From positions 1 through 64,000 of the forward strand of contig CANRET010000002.1 in NCBI GenBank assembly GCA_947629715.1: a stretch of 64,000 bases of DNA, given 5' to 3'. Position numbers and translations under genes: made by a program. This document shows, piece by piece, positions 19,014 to 28,879 of the stretch (within the stretch, counting starts at the first letter, position 1; each line of letters begins with the position of its first letter). Below the pieces are notes generated by a model. It was not told the origin of the DNA and searched no databases. It saw only the letters and a program-made list of their open reading frames with translations. Origin of the DNA: an uncultured Akkermansia sp. Lineage in GTDB: Bacteria > Verrucomicrobiota > Verrucomicrobiia > Verrucomicrobiales > Akkermansiaceae.

Positions 19014-22000
19014 TCACTTGAGCGTCTCCCCTTTCTTGAGCGAAACCTCGGGGAGGAGGATGAAGTCGCTGGTGACAATGGCGTTTTTTGTGCTGAACGT
19101 CGGGGAAGACACTTGCTTCCCGCAGGAGCGGAGCAGTATGGCGGCCGGACCTGAGTAGTTTTGCTCGGCGCGCAGGGAGACGGAGCCGTCATCCGCTCGA
19201 GTGACAGAAAGAGGGGCGTGTTTGCGCGTGCAGCTCACCAGGGCGGGGCGTGCCGGGTCTCCGTAGAAAACGAGCGCATCACGCTCCAGCACAAGTCCCG
19301 CTGCGTCGCGCGCACGGTCGGCAGTCAGGCGTACCCCGGAGTTGAGTATGTCGCGCTGCAATTCGGGACCTATTTCCTCTCCATTGGGTTCCACTTTCAT
19401 GAGTTGCGGATCTACGGCCAATGTCTTGGCGATGAGCAGTTGGTTGGAGAGAAAGACGGCCTGAGCGAGAGTTGTATCATCGGTGTGGTTCAGGAAGAAA
19501 TGGCACACGGCGGCGGCTGCCTCTCCATACCACGAGGGAAGTGTAGAGCCGACAAACTGGTGGCATCCATAGGCGGAAATAGCGGTCACAGCCAGGCTCT
19601 GGCGACTACCGGCGGCATTGCCCGCTTGTCCGGGACCGAGAGCGAGCCATACGCGCTCATTGCGGTCCGGTGTAATGGTGGGAAAATGCATGGCCTCAAC
19701 CAAGCTCTGCAAAGCTCGTGTTTTGCCCTGCATGGCGGGTTGTCGGGCGCTGGCAAAGGCGATGAGATGCTGGCAACCCACGGAGTGCAGTTTCTTGTCG
19801 GAAGAAAAAACAAGCCCCTTGCACAGGGGCATTTCCAAGTTAAATGGGGAGGATTGGGTGGCTGTAATGAGCAGTTGCGGATTTTGGGTGGAGAGCTGGT
19901 AAGAAAAGCGCATTTGTATGCCGTCCTGCAGGGCTTCCCGACCTTCAGGAGTAGAAACGTCAAAAGTCGTTGTTGAGGCCGCGTCGCCGCTGCGTTCGGT
20001 GATGGGCAAGCCCTCTTGTTCACTCATGCAGTAGCTGTGTTCAAATCGCTGGTTATCGGGACAGGCGATGGCGAGCAGACGAGAAAGCTCGAGGACACCC
20101 TGACCTTGGGCGATGCGCAGGGCGTCCTCAGCGCAGTAGCCGGTGATGATGCCCCAGATGCAGTCGCCATAGGGGTCATCATCTATTTTGCGTGTGGCGC
20201 GATGCAGGTTGTTGATGCCGACGCGTGTCACTTCTTCCGGGCGCATTACAAAGGCGACGTAGAGAGGACGCGCTTCGCGCAGGACTTTTGTGCAAGTCTC
20301 TTCGCTCAGATCAGAAGTCACGCACAATTTCGCCCCCGGATATTTGTCCAGCAGAGCCTGGGCTACGGCCTTCCATTCCGGGATGTCGGCAGTAGCGGCA
20401 GTGGTCACGACAGCATACTCACCCGGTCCCGGCGTTGGCAGGGGAGGAGGCGGTTGCTGCACATTGGCGCTGGTCTCCTCATCGGATGAATGCGGTTGTG
20501 CGTCATCTTCCGGCGTGACAAAGAAGAAGTCGGCCCGGGTATCCTTACCGAAGATTTCGCGACCGAGGGCCCGTATTTCTTCCGAGGTGATACTCTCCAC
20601 ATCCTTGGTCACCTCGCGCATAAGCGACCGCCGTTCCGGGTCGCTCTGCAGATCGAGCAGGTTATGTTCCCACCAGGTCGGCGTGATGAGGTTCTTTTGC
20701 AACATGGCGCGGTAAGGACGTATGGCGAGCTGGAACTCCTCGTCGCTGATGCTGCCTTGACCGATGCCGTTGCAGATGCTCTCCATAGCGGCTTTTACTA
20801 TGGGACGATTGCGTTTCACGCCGGCGGAGATTGTGGTAATCAGAGCGGCGTTGTCGAAATCATCATTTGCCTGCACTTGCACTTGGGGGGAGTAGCTTTC
20901 GCCCATGGCAGCACGCAACCCGTCAAAAAGCTTGTTGCGCAGGATGGAGGCGAGTACATCAAGTCGGCGGTTGCGGCGCCGATCGCGCCCATTGCCGGCG
21001 GCGTGCACGCGCGCTACGAGTGTTTTGTCCAATTGGGTGGGGTAAGGCAGGGTGATATTCTGTCCCCATGCGTGCATGTCCACGCGGCGCTTTTCAGTCG
21101 TAAGGGGCCGCGGCTCAGCCTGTCTTTGAGGCATGGCGCCAAAGGTGCGCTCCAGTATCGGCAGCGTCGCTTCTACGTCAAAGTCGCCCACCAACGTGAT
21201 TTCCATATAATTCTTCTCCAGCAGGGGACGCATGCTCTCCATCACCTCATGAGTGGTGCGTGCTTCGATATCTTCGCGCTTCGGCACGGTGAACAGCACA
21301 TTGTCCCCGAAAATGGCGCGGCGCGATTTAGTAGCGTACACTCCCCCCGGAGTCGTTTCCAGCTCGCGGTACTCGTTGTCCAGATTTCGACGCAGCAGCG
21401 TTGCACCTTCCTCCCGATAGCCGGGGTAGAGAATGGCGGCGGCAATCAATTTGCACTGCAGTTCCAAGTCTTGTGAAGAGGCATTGCCGGAGAATATGAA
21501 GCGAGTGGGGGTCATGCCAAAGTTGAGCGACACCTGTTTGGCAGCCAGAAGACGCTCCAATTCATCATAGCTGTGCTCTTGGAGACCGCCACGATTCATG
21601 ACGGCATGAATCATGTTCGCTAAGCCGGGCGTAGAGGGCAGGCTGAGCAGCCCGCCGTCCATCGCCGCTTGCACGCTGACTGTACCTTTGCGGAAATTCA
21701 CGGGTTTCAGGTTGACGCGTATGCCGTTGGAGAGGGTGAGGATGGTTACGCCCAGGTCTTCCCAGTACTCCCGATGCAGAACTACGCCGGGCATGCCGAT
21801 GGTCTCATAGGCGAAAGGCTTGAGCGCTTGTTCCTCTTTTTTTTGCACCGGGGCTTGAAGAGCTTTGTCAAAGTATTCTTCGCACAGCGCTTCCGGTGTG
21901 GCATCCTGTGGCATCCGTCCCATCATAGTCAGCCGTGCGTTTTTCAGGTCGAAAGTTTCTCGGAGCGCCTGCTGGCATAAATCGGGGTTATCCAGAATGT

Positions 22001-23372
22001 GGGCGACAGCCGGTTGCAGTGCGCGCAGGTTTTCCTGTGCATCGGTCATCACCGCTTTCTTTCCGACCGCCGCTACGATGCGGTCGGCCATGGCAGCAGC
22101 AGGTATGGTTTCCCAGGTGGCGCAGGCTTGCTGCAGATTGCTCATCAGGGCGTCTGTGGCCTCTTTCAGCTCATCGGGCGTGAACCCGTATTGCATGGCC
22201 TGGCGCAGTTCCTGTACTCCGGCCTGCAGCGCGCTGCGCCACTGTTCCGGTCGGGCGGATATTCCCAACGTTGACAGTTCCGCCGTTTCGTACAAATCCT
22301 GGTGTTCAACGTTGGCCCTGGTGAAGGGGGAGTCTGCCGTGTGGGAGATACGGCGCAGACGACGTTCCAGCATAGCGCAAGCGAGTTTGAGCGGCAGGTC
22401 CTGTGCGCGCTGTTTGGCGGTGTCGGCTTTTTCTTGGTAGGGCTTGACCACGGTGACGTACAGGGTCACATCGGCCTGCTCGTCATTAGGTATGAGCTTT
22501 GCTTTCTGCTGCGGTTCGGTGAGTTGACCGACATCTGGTCGCGCGGCGGATTCTCGCGCTTGCATGCCTTCAAAATGGCGCTTCACCCAGGCCTCGGCTT
22601 CTTCAGGGACAAAGTTACCGGTGAGAATCAGCGTCATGTTGCCGGGCGTGTAGTAGTCTCTGTAGTGCTTGCGCACGAGTTCCGGGGAACCGTGGCGCAA
22701 TACTTCTTCTTTGCCGATGGGCATGTATTTTGCTGTACGAGTGCCTTCCGTGAGCTGTTCCAGAAACTGAACATGAGCCCGCATTTCGGCGGAATCCCGT
22801 GCTTTCAGCTCGCTGATTACGATCCCGCGTTCCTTCTCAATGGCCTCATCTTCCAGCGTTGCTCCGTCCGCAAAGTCGCGCATGATGGTGAGCGCCGTGT
22901 CCACCGTTTTTTCCTGCAGATTGGGCAGATCGAGCATGTACACTGTCTCCTGCAGTCCGGTGTAGGCGTTGGCATCCCCTCCGAAGCCCAGTCCCAGTTT
23001 TTGCATCACAGGGATCAATTCCCCGCGCCTGAAGTTGCTGCTTCCGTTGAACACCATGTGCTCCAACAGATGTGAAAATCCTGTGTTTTCATCATTTTCG
23101 CTCATCGAACCCACATTCACCCGGAGTCGTACCGAGCCTCGTCCCGCCGGTTCTTTCGTAGGACGTATCACGTAGCGCATTCCGTTTTCCAGCGTTCCTG
23201 TGGTGATGAGCGGGTCCTGCCGCAGCTCCTGCTCCTGCGGGGCGCTCGCTGCTTCTGTCGGTTCTGCCTGCTGAGCCTGCGCTGTCAACATGACCGCCAT
23301 GCACAGCGTCCCCAGAGCCATTCTCCACCCCGCTACCATCGATCGGTTGCTGTTTTTAGTCTTCATCGCCAC
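19014..23372 (-). CDS. M16 (insulinase-family) zinc protease, two M16 repeats plus about 480-aa C-terminal domain
   Basis: Signal peptide; inverted zinc motif HLLEHMVFNG with downstream E; second M16 unit; C-terminal extension after the PPPPLPTPGPG linker. Confidence 0.9.
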   Translation of the reverse strand: MAMKTKNSNRSMVAGWRMALGTLCMAVMLTAQAQQAEPTEAASAPQEQELRQDPLITTGTLENGMRYVIRPTKEPAGRGSVRLRVNVGSMSENDENTGFSHLLEHMVFNGSSNFRRGELIPVMQKLGLGFGGDANAYTGLQETVYMLDLPNLQEKTVDTALTIMRDFADGATLEDEAIEKERGIVISELKARDSAEMRAHVQFLEQLTEGTRTAKYMPIGKEEVLRHGSPELVRKHYRDYYTPGNMTLILTGNFVPEEAEAWVKRHFEGMQARESAARPDVGQLTEPQQKAKLIPNDEQADVTLYVTVVKPYQEKADTAKQRAQDLPLKLACAMLERRLRRISHTADSPFTRANVEHQDLYETAELSTLGISARPEQWRSALQAGVQELRQAMQYGFTPDELKEATDALMSNLQQACATWETIPAAAMADRIVAAVGKKAVMTDAQENLRALQPAVAHILDNPDLCQQALRETFDLKNARLTMMGRMPQDATPEALCEEYFDKALQAPVQKKEEQALKPFAYETIGMPGVVLHREYWEDLGVTILTLSNGIRVNLKPVNFRKGTVSVQAAMDGGLLSLPSTPGLANMIHAVMNRGGLQEHSYDELERLLAAKQVSLNFGMTPTRFIFSGNASSQDLELQCKLIAAAILYPGYREEGATLLRRNLDNEYRELETTPGGVYATKSRRAIFGDNVLFTVPKREDIEARTTHEVMESMRPLLEKNYMEITLVGDFDVEATLPILERTFGAMPQRQAEPRPLTTEKRRVDMHAWGQNITLPYPTQLDKTLVARVHAAGNGRDRRRNRRLDVLASILRNKLFDGLRAAMGESYSPQVQVQANDDFDNAALITTISAGVKRNRPIVKAAMESICNGIGQGSISDEEFQLAIRPYRAMLQKNLITPTWWEHNLLDLQSDPERRSLMREVTKDVESITSEEIRALGREIFGKDTRADFFFVTPEDDAQPHSSDEETSANVQQPPPPLPTPGPGEYAVVTTAATADIPEWKAVAQALLDKYPGAKLCVTSDLSEETCTKVLREARPLYVAFVMRPEEVTRVGINNLHRATRKIDDDPYGDCIWGIITGYCAEDALRIAQGQGVLELSRLLAIACPDNQRFEHSYCMSEQEGLPITERSGDAASTTTFDVSTPEGREALQDGIQMRFSYQLSTQNPQLLITATQSSPFNLEMPLCKGLVFSSDKKLHSVGCQHLIAFASARQPAMQGKTRALQSLVEAMHFPTITPDRNERVWLALGPGQAGNAAGSRQSLAVTAISAYGCHQFVGSTLPSWYGEAAAAVCHFFLNHTDDTTLAQAVFLSNQLLIAKTLAVDPQLMKVEPNGEEIGPELQRDILNSGVRLTADRARDAAGLVLERDALVFYGDPARPALVSCTRKHAPLSVTRADDGSVSLRAEQNYSGPAAILLRSCGKQVSSPTFSTKNAIVTSDFILLPEVSLKKGETLK

Positions 23373-23559
23373 CCATACGCGCGGCGAACCCGCATGCTTT
23401 CAGCTTTTTTGCGTCATAATCCGCAAAAAAGTCTTTGCCGCCGCCTCTTGAATGCGCCTGTTCTTCGCCCTGCGAGCCCCGGTCATTCATTGGCGTCGCG
23501 GAGCTTGGCAAGCCATGATTCCCGCCCTCGTAAATTGGGACTTGGGCGTCACGGAGTTT

Positions 23560-24669
23560 TCAGCGTCGGGCAGGGTTGAGGATGCTGAGAGCCGGATCCG
23601 TGAAGACGCCGTCTTTACGGATGAGCTCGTCATCCAGGAAGATGGAGCCGCCGCCGTAGTCGGAACGCTGGATGCAGACGAGGTCCCAGTGAACTTGGGA
23701 ACGGTTGCCGTTATCGCAATTTTCGTAGGCGTTGCCCGGGGTGAAGTGAAACGAGCCGGCAATTTTCTCGTCAAAGAGAATATCGCGCATGGGTTGCAGA
23801 ATTTCAGGGTTGACACCGAAGGAGAATTCACCGATATAGCGGGCTCCTTCATCGGAATCGAGTATTTTATTGAGAGCGTCTTCGTTGCCGTTGCAGTGTG
23901 CCTCCACAATTTTTCCGTTGCGGAAAGAGAAAGTGACGCCATCGAAAGCGATGCCCTGGTAGATGGAGGGAGCAGTGTAGCGCACTGTGCCGTTCACGGA
24001 GTCGCGGATGGGGGCGGTGAAAACTTCGCCATCGGGTATGTTCATCTCTCCGGCGCAGGGAATGGCAGGCATCCCTTTGATGGAAAAGGAGAGATCCGTA
24101 CCCGGACCGACGATGTGCACGCGTTCGGCGCGCATCATGCGTGCGGCGAGCAGTTCCATGGCGCATTTGAGCTTGCCGTAGTCAGCCAGACAGCAACGGA
24201 AATAAAAATCCTCGAACTGCTCTGTGCTCATGCAGGCGCCCTGTGCCATGGACGGGGTGGGCCAGCGCAGAACGCACCACTTGGTGTGGCATACGCGACG
24301 TTCGTGTACCGGGTTCATGTGCTTTTGGACAAGCTTCATATCCGCAGCGGGCACGCCCGAGTTTTCGTAGGCGTTTTGGCTGCCGCGAATGGCGATGTAG
24401 GCTTGCATGGCTTTCATCTCATCAAGCTCAAATGAGGCGATGCTGCCGTACTGCGCATCGGTCGCGCCGGAAAACATTTCTGCCGTAATGCGTCCGTGGC
24501 GCAGGCGGACATGAGGAACTCCTCCGTTGGCTCGCACGGCACGGATGAGTTCGATGCCAATCTCGTCCGGAGCGTCGATGAGGTCGAGCAGTACATGCTC
24601 TCCGGGCTGAACGCGGCAGGAGTAGTTCACCAGGCTCTGAGCCAATTGAGTTGTTCGGGAATCGGTCAT
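23560..24669 (-). CDS. Aminopeptidase, M29 (thermophilic metalloprotease) family
   Basis: GTDLSFSIKG, CAGEMNIPDGEVFTAP, RYIGEFSFGVNP, HFTPGNAY...SQVHWDLV. Confidence 0.9.
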   Translation of the reverse strand: MTDSRTTQLAQSLVNYSCRVQPGEHVLLDLIDAPDEIGIELIRAVRANGGVPHVRLRHGRITAEMFSGATDAQYGSIASFELDEMKAMQAYIAIRGSQNAYENSGVPAADMKLVQKHMNPVHERRVCHTKWCVLRWPTPSMAQGACMSTEQFEDFYFRCCLADYGKLKCAMELLAARMMRAERVHIVGPGTDLSFSIKGMPAIPCAGEMNIPDGEVFTAPIRDSVNGTVRYTAPSIYQGIAFDGVTFSFRNGKIVEAHCNGNEDALNKILDSDEGARYIGEFSFGVNPEILQPMRDILFDEKIAGSFHFTPGNAYENCDNGNRSQVHWDLVCIQRSDYGGGSIFLDDELIRKDGVFTDPALSILNPARR

Positions 24670-24696
24670 GGCGTTAATAGAGGGTAAAGGTTGGTA

Positions 24697-25830
24697 TTAA
24701 GATTTGCGTAAACGCGGAGTTGTGCCTAAGTGGGCGAGAGCTTCAGCCAAGTCGTCCGATGTCACTTCTTCCGACACCACCGGCTCTCCGAGCTTCTTCA
24801 GCAGGACAAAACGTATTTTTCCTCCACGGAACTTTTTGTCCGCCTTCACGTGTTGCAGGGCCGAAGCGGGGTCCACTTTTTCGGGAAGCTGCAGGGGAAG
24901 TTGCAGTGAGGAAAGCGTGTTGAGAACTTCTGCCTCATCGCGCGCGGGAAGGCCCACATGCTTGTGCGAGAGAAAGAGAGCGGCACGTATGCCCAAGCTT
25001 ACGACCTCGCCGTGCAGCAGTTCGCCGTAAGGCACGCTGGCTTCGATGCCATGTCCCAAAGTATGACCGAAGTTGAGAAATGCGCGTACATCTGCGAGTT
25101 CCCGTTCGTCTTCTTCAACAATGCGTGCTTTGATCTCAATATTTTCCGCGATAAGGGACGGAAGACGTTCGATGCTCGACAAGGAAAAGCCTATAGGCAA
25201 TTCGTCAGCCAATTGCCGCAGTGTGACGAGCATCTTGGGGCGACGGATAGCGGCGTGTTTCACCATTTCAGCCATACCCTCACGCAGTACGCGCTCCGGA
25301 AGACTGAGCAGGGTGATAGGATCAGCCACTACAAAGCGAGGCTGATGGAAAGATCCTATCAAATTTTTGCCGCTCGGAACATCTACGGCGGTTTTGCCTC
25401 CCACGGAGCTGTCCACCTGAGCCATGACACTTGTAGGTATCTGCACATACGGGATGCCACGGTAGTACACGGATGCGACAAAGCCTGCCAAATCTCCCAC
25501 GACGCCGCCACCCAGGGCCACCACGAAGCTGGTGCGATCGTGTCCGGCACGTATCATCTCTTCCACCACGCGGCTCACTGTGTCCAGAGATTTGCTTTTT
25601 TCCCCGGCATCCACCACATGCACGCTGACGACATAGTCCGCATCCTCCAAACTGCGTTTTACACGCTCACCGTACTGTGGATAGACGTTTGTATCAGTGA
25701 TGAGGGCAGCCTTACCGCTCAAGCGGGCGCGTCTGGAAAAAAAACCGACGGAATCAAGAGAACCATTGCTCACGTGCGCATCGTACGAATGATCTCCGAG
25801 GGCTAAACTGACGGTCGGCATGGGGGACAT
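24697..25830 (-). CDS. aroB: 3-dehydroquinate synthase
   Basis: ALGGGVVGDLAGFVASVYYRGIPYVQIPTSVMAQVDSSVGGKTAVD; LNFGHTLGHGIE. Start set at MSPMPTVSL. Confidence 0.95.
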   Translation of the reverse strand: MSPMPTVSLALGDHSYDAHVSNGSLDSVGFFSRRARLSGKAALITDTNVYPQYGERVKRSLEDADYVVSVHVVDAGEKSKSLDTVSRVVEEMIRAGHDRTSFVVALGGGVVGDLAGFVASVYYRGIPYVQIPTSVMAQVDSSVGGKTAVDVPSGKNLIGSFHQPRFVVADPITLLSLPERVLREGMAEMVKHAAIRRPKMLVTLRQLADELPIGFSLSSIERLPSLIAENIEIKARIVEEDERELADVRAFLNFGHTLGHGIEASVPYGELLHGEVVSLGIRAALFLSHKHVGLPARDEAEVLNTLSSLQLPLQLPEKVDPASALQHVKADKKFRGGKIRFVLLKKLGEPVVSEEVTSDDLAEALAHLGTTPRLRKS

Positions 25831-26138
25831 TGTACGCTCGAAAGGGCAGCGGTGCAAGAGCAATTTGATCAGCAAAACGCTCGCAGGACATCCGTCCCGG
25901 GAAAATGGAATTCGAGAGCATGGAAAGTTTTTGTTGTTGCCCCCCTCAGAATACTCTTTTCTGAGAAAACAAATCAACCTTCCTTGTTCTCCTCTCTTGC
26001 CCTCCCTGATAATTTTCCCGGGGCGGATGCGCAATGTAACTGCCGGTCTCCGATTTGTCCGGGCTGCGGCAAAACGTTGCTCCGACATTGCGAACGATGG
26101 GGAAAAGTCAAAGTCCCGGAGTCACGCGACGGCGCGGC

Positions 26139-26831
26139 TTACTTTGCGCCGATCATGAGCGTGTAGAGACGGGAAAGTTCCGCCAGATAAAGAGCAGGTG
26201 TGAGAGGCGAGTCGTCTCGTTGATTGGACATGCGTCTCAGGATAGCGGTCAGAGTGGAAGACAGCGGACTTTCGGCATCAGGCAGTGATACAATCTCGCG
26301 TGCCGCAGATGTCAGATAAAGTCGCGACGACGATGCTGCTCTTTCGCCGGCCCGGACAGGGTTCATGATGCAAAAATCGTGCGCGTAGTAAAAAATGTCC
26401 TCAAGGAGGAAGCGAGAAGAAGCGATATGCTCGGCGTCAAGACGCAGGCAAAGCTTGCAAAGCAAAATCATGAGACGGCATACGTCCAGCGCCGGCAGAC
26501 GCTTACCGTCGTTCAGCGTCATATCCAGAGGATCGCCGGGAGGATTTTCGCGCACCACCATCCATGTGTCGTTGACATGCATCGCCTCCAAGACTCTTGA
26601 AACACGCGCATCCACGAATCCGGCTTGCGCCTTTGCAGAATCCAGGAAGAGTCTCACTTGACGCGGATCTTTCGCGGCGCTCTTGCGCAGGGCTTCAACT
26701 ACCACCTCACGCCGGAGTTCGCGCTGCGTTCCCCGGTACAAAATTGTATCGCTGGTTTCGCGCAGAATCGAAGCGAGCATATAGTGCTCCCCCACGAGCA
26801 TCGGCAGGTCGTAATAATCGGTCGCATCCAT
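26139..26831 (-). CDS. Kinase-like protein lacking catalytic motifs (putative pseudokinase)
   Basis: N-lobe-like YMLASILRETSDTILYRGTQRELRREVVVEALRKS...; no HRD or DFG. Confidence 0.5.
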   Translation of the reverse strand: MDATDYYDLPMLVGEHYMLASILRETSDTILYRGTQRELRREVVVEALRKSAAKDPRQVRLFLDSAKAQAGFVDARVSRVLEAMHVNDTWMVVRENPPGDPLDMTLNDGKRLPALDVCRLMILLCKLCLRLDAEHIASSRFLLEDIFYYAHDFCIMNPVRAGERAASSSRLYLTSAAREIVSLPDAESPLSSTLTAILRRMSNQRDDSPLTPALYLAELSRLYTLMIGAK

Positions 26832-26834
26832 GTA

Positions 26835-27719
26835 CTACTGGGTATTGATGAGCTTGATCACCGGCAGTCCTTCCACAGCCTGATCCCATATTGCAGCGGG
26901 GATGGTGAACAGCATAAAGGCGTGAGGTTCGTCCTGCCCCGGTTCTTCAACGCGGCGTACTTCTACCGTTTGCTCCGGTTGTCCGATCACTTCCGGCTTT
27001 ACGGTGTCAATCAGGTGGGCGGGAATCTTAAGCGTTACATTTTCATTGGGATGCATGACGGGACACAGCAGGTAGGTATCCCCGCTGCACGGATACGCCG
27101 TTGTTGCCTTCCAATCCTCCGGCAGCTCCAGATTCGTGGGCATCACGTCACTCACAGACTCGTTGTTTACCTGCATCCAGTGCCCGACACGCCGCAGCAA
27201 CTGCATACATTTTTCATCCGGCACGCCCTGCACATCTACTGCCAAATCCAGAGTCAGAGCTTGCTTGCCGCGCGCGATCGCCTCCTGAAGCTGGCGTATT
27301 GCCTGCTGTGCCGTGGGAAGGGCGTTTTTCCTGCGAAGGTCGATACGGGCCTGTATCTCGTTCTCATTCACAACGGCTACCCGTGCCTTGCCCGCCTCCT
27401 CCCGTAAATTTTGCTCAGCCGTTTGATCTGCCGTTACGCCTGCGATACCCACGCCGGTACAGCCCGTTTCTTTTGCCAACGACACGATTCTATGGATCGT
27501 TTCGGGACTCACAACGCTCTTTTTCTCCGAGACATCGGAAAGCACATGAGCTATCAGATACAACCCTCGGCACACGTTTTTTTCAACCTCGCGCTCTCCA
27601 TCCACATGCATGACCGTTTCGAGCGGAACAGCGTTGTCCGTCGAAGCGCCCGTCTCCGCACCCTGCCCCATTGCCCAGGGAACGAGCGCAGCAACGATCA
27701 TGGAGAGCATGATTCTCAT
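26835..27719 (-). CDS. Hypothetical secreted protein
   Basis: 294 aa, signal peptide MRIMLSMIVAALVPWAMGQG; 3 bp from the next ORF. Confidence 0.6.
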   Translation of the reverse strand: MRIMLSMIVAALVPWAMGQGAETGASTDNAVPLETVMHVDGEREVEKNVCRGLYLIAHVLSDVSEKKSVVSPETIHRIVSLAKETGCTGVGIAGVTADQTAEQNLREEAGKARVAVVNENEIQARIDLRRKNALPTAQQAIRQLQEAIARGKQALTLDLAVDVQGVPDEKCMQLLRRVGHWMQVNNESVSDVMPTNLELPEDWKATTAYPCSGDTYLLCPVMHPNENVTLKIPAHLIDTVKPEVIGQPEQTVEVRRVEEPGQDEPHAFMLFTIPAAIWDQAVEGLPVIKLINTQ

Positions 27720-27861
27720 GTTACGGACATCCTACCAAAGCCGGGGGAAACTGTCAATGGCATTCGGGATATGCGGTTGATATTTACGATTTGAGGTTTA
27801 GAAAAATCGACAGACAAGCGCGTTAACCCAACGCTTTGTACATGGTCCGTTCACGATTGTC

Positions 27862-28674
27862 TCACTCTCGCGAAGACTTCAAGTATTGCCAATTCAAATA
27901 CACAAAGTAGGCGGCCATAAGCGCCAGGAGGAACATCAGGTTGACCAGGAAAAAGACAAGGAGCAGCGCTGCTATTGTCACTCCCACACGCGCGGTGAGG
28001 TAGTTGCTCCGTGTTATGAGTCGGAGGGTTTGCCCTCCGTCCAGTGGAAATATGGGCAGCAGATTAAACAAACTCCACCATGTACACACGGAAAAGAGCA
28101 TGAGCAACGCATAAAACACGTACGGGGGCATTTGTCCGCTTTCAAGCATGTCCTGCAGCGGCGCAGTCACATGAACAACCATCCATGGCTCACTCAGCAG
28201 CAGATCCGGGGTCAGAGGGCTGAGCAGCGAGAAGATTAAACCGGCGCCGATGTTTTTCATTATCAATCCGAGCGCCACGCCTCCGGTTAGTCCGAGCAAC
28301 AGGGAAGCTCCCGGACCGGCAAGTACCATCGCAATATGCCCCAATCGTGTTGGCGGGGGATATTCGCTCTGCGTCATGCCACCCATGGAGCCTATATGAA
28401 CAACTGATTTTCCTCCCCCCAGCGCGCGGCACACAAATGCGTGACCGTACTCGTGCACCAGGAGGCACAACATGCCAGCCACCGCGAAAAGAATGACTTG
28501 AAACAGATTCGTTCCGCCGCTCCCATTGACCATGGAGCCAAGAAGAAGAAGCACAATCCAGGATGAGGGGTGAATAACGGTCGGCACGTTGGCAAAAGTG
28601 AAGCTGATGCACCACGGGCTTAATCCATTCTTCTGCATGAGAGGCATTATGCGCGGTTGAAGAAAGCGTTTCAA
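27862..28674 (-). CDS. M50 site-2 protease family metallopeptidase
   Basis: LLVHEYGHAFVCRALGG and LLPIFPLDGGQTLR motifs; multiple TMs. Confidence 0.9.
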   Translation of the reverse strand: MKRFLQPRIMPLMQKNGLSPWCISFTFANVPTVIHPSSWIVLLLLGSMVNGSGGTNLFQVILFAVAGMLCLLVHEYGHAFVCRALGGGKSVVHIGSMGGMTQSEYPPPTRLGHIAMVLAGPGASLLLGLTGGVALGLIMKNIGAGLIFSLLSPLTPDLLLSEPWMVVHVTAPLQDMLESGQMPPYVFYALLMLFSVCTWWSLFNLLPIFPLDGGQTLRLITRSNYLTARVGVTIAALLLVFFLVNLMFLLALMAAYFVYLNWQYLKSSRE

Positions 28675-28879
28675 TATGAAATCGTATCATCAAACAAAGA
28701 GTTGTGTCATTAAGCGGCGACGGCATCCGTTCACGGTTTTGGTCAAACCATGCCGACACTCTGACCTGCTTGCGCCATCTGCAGACCGATACGATGCTCT
28801 CCCGCTTCCTGGCTTTATCGCGCTTTGAAACGTCACCGGAACGCGTGCACGCATGCGTTGCAGTCAATCATCGCAAGAA

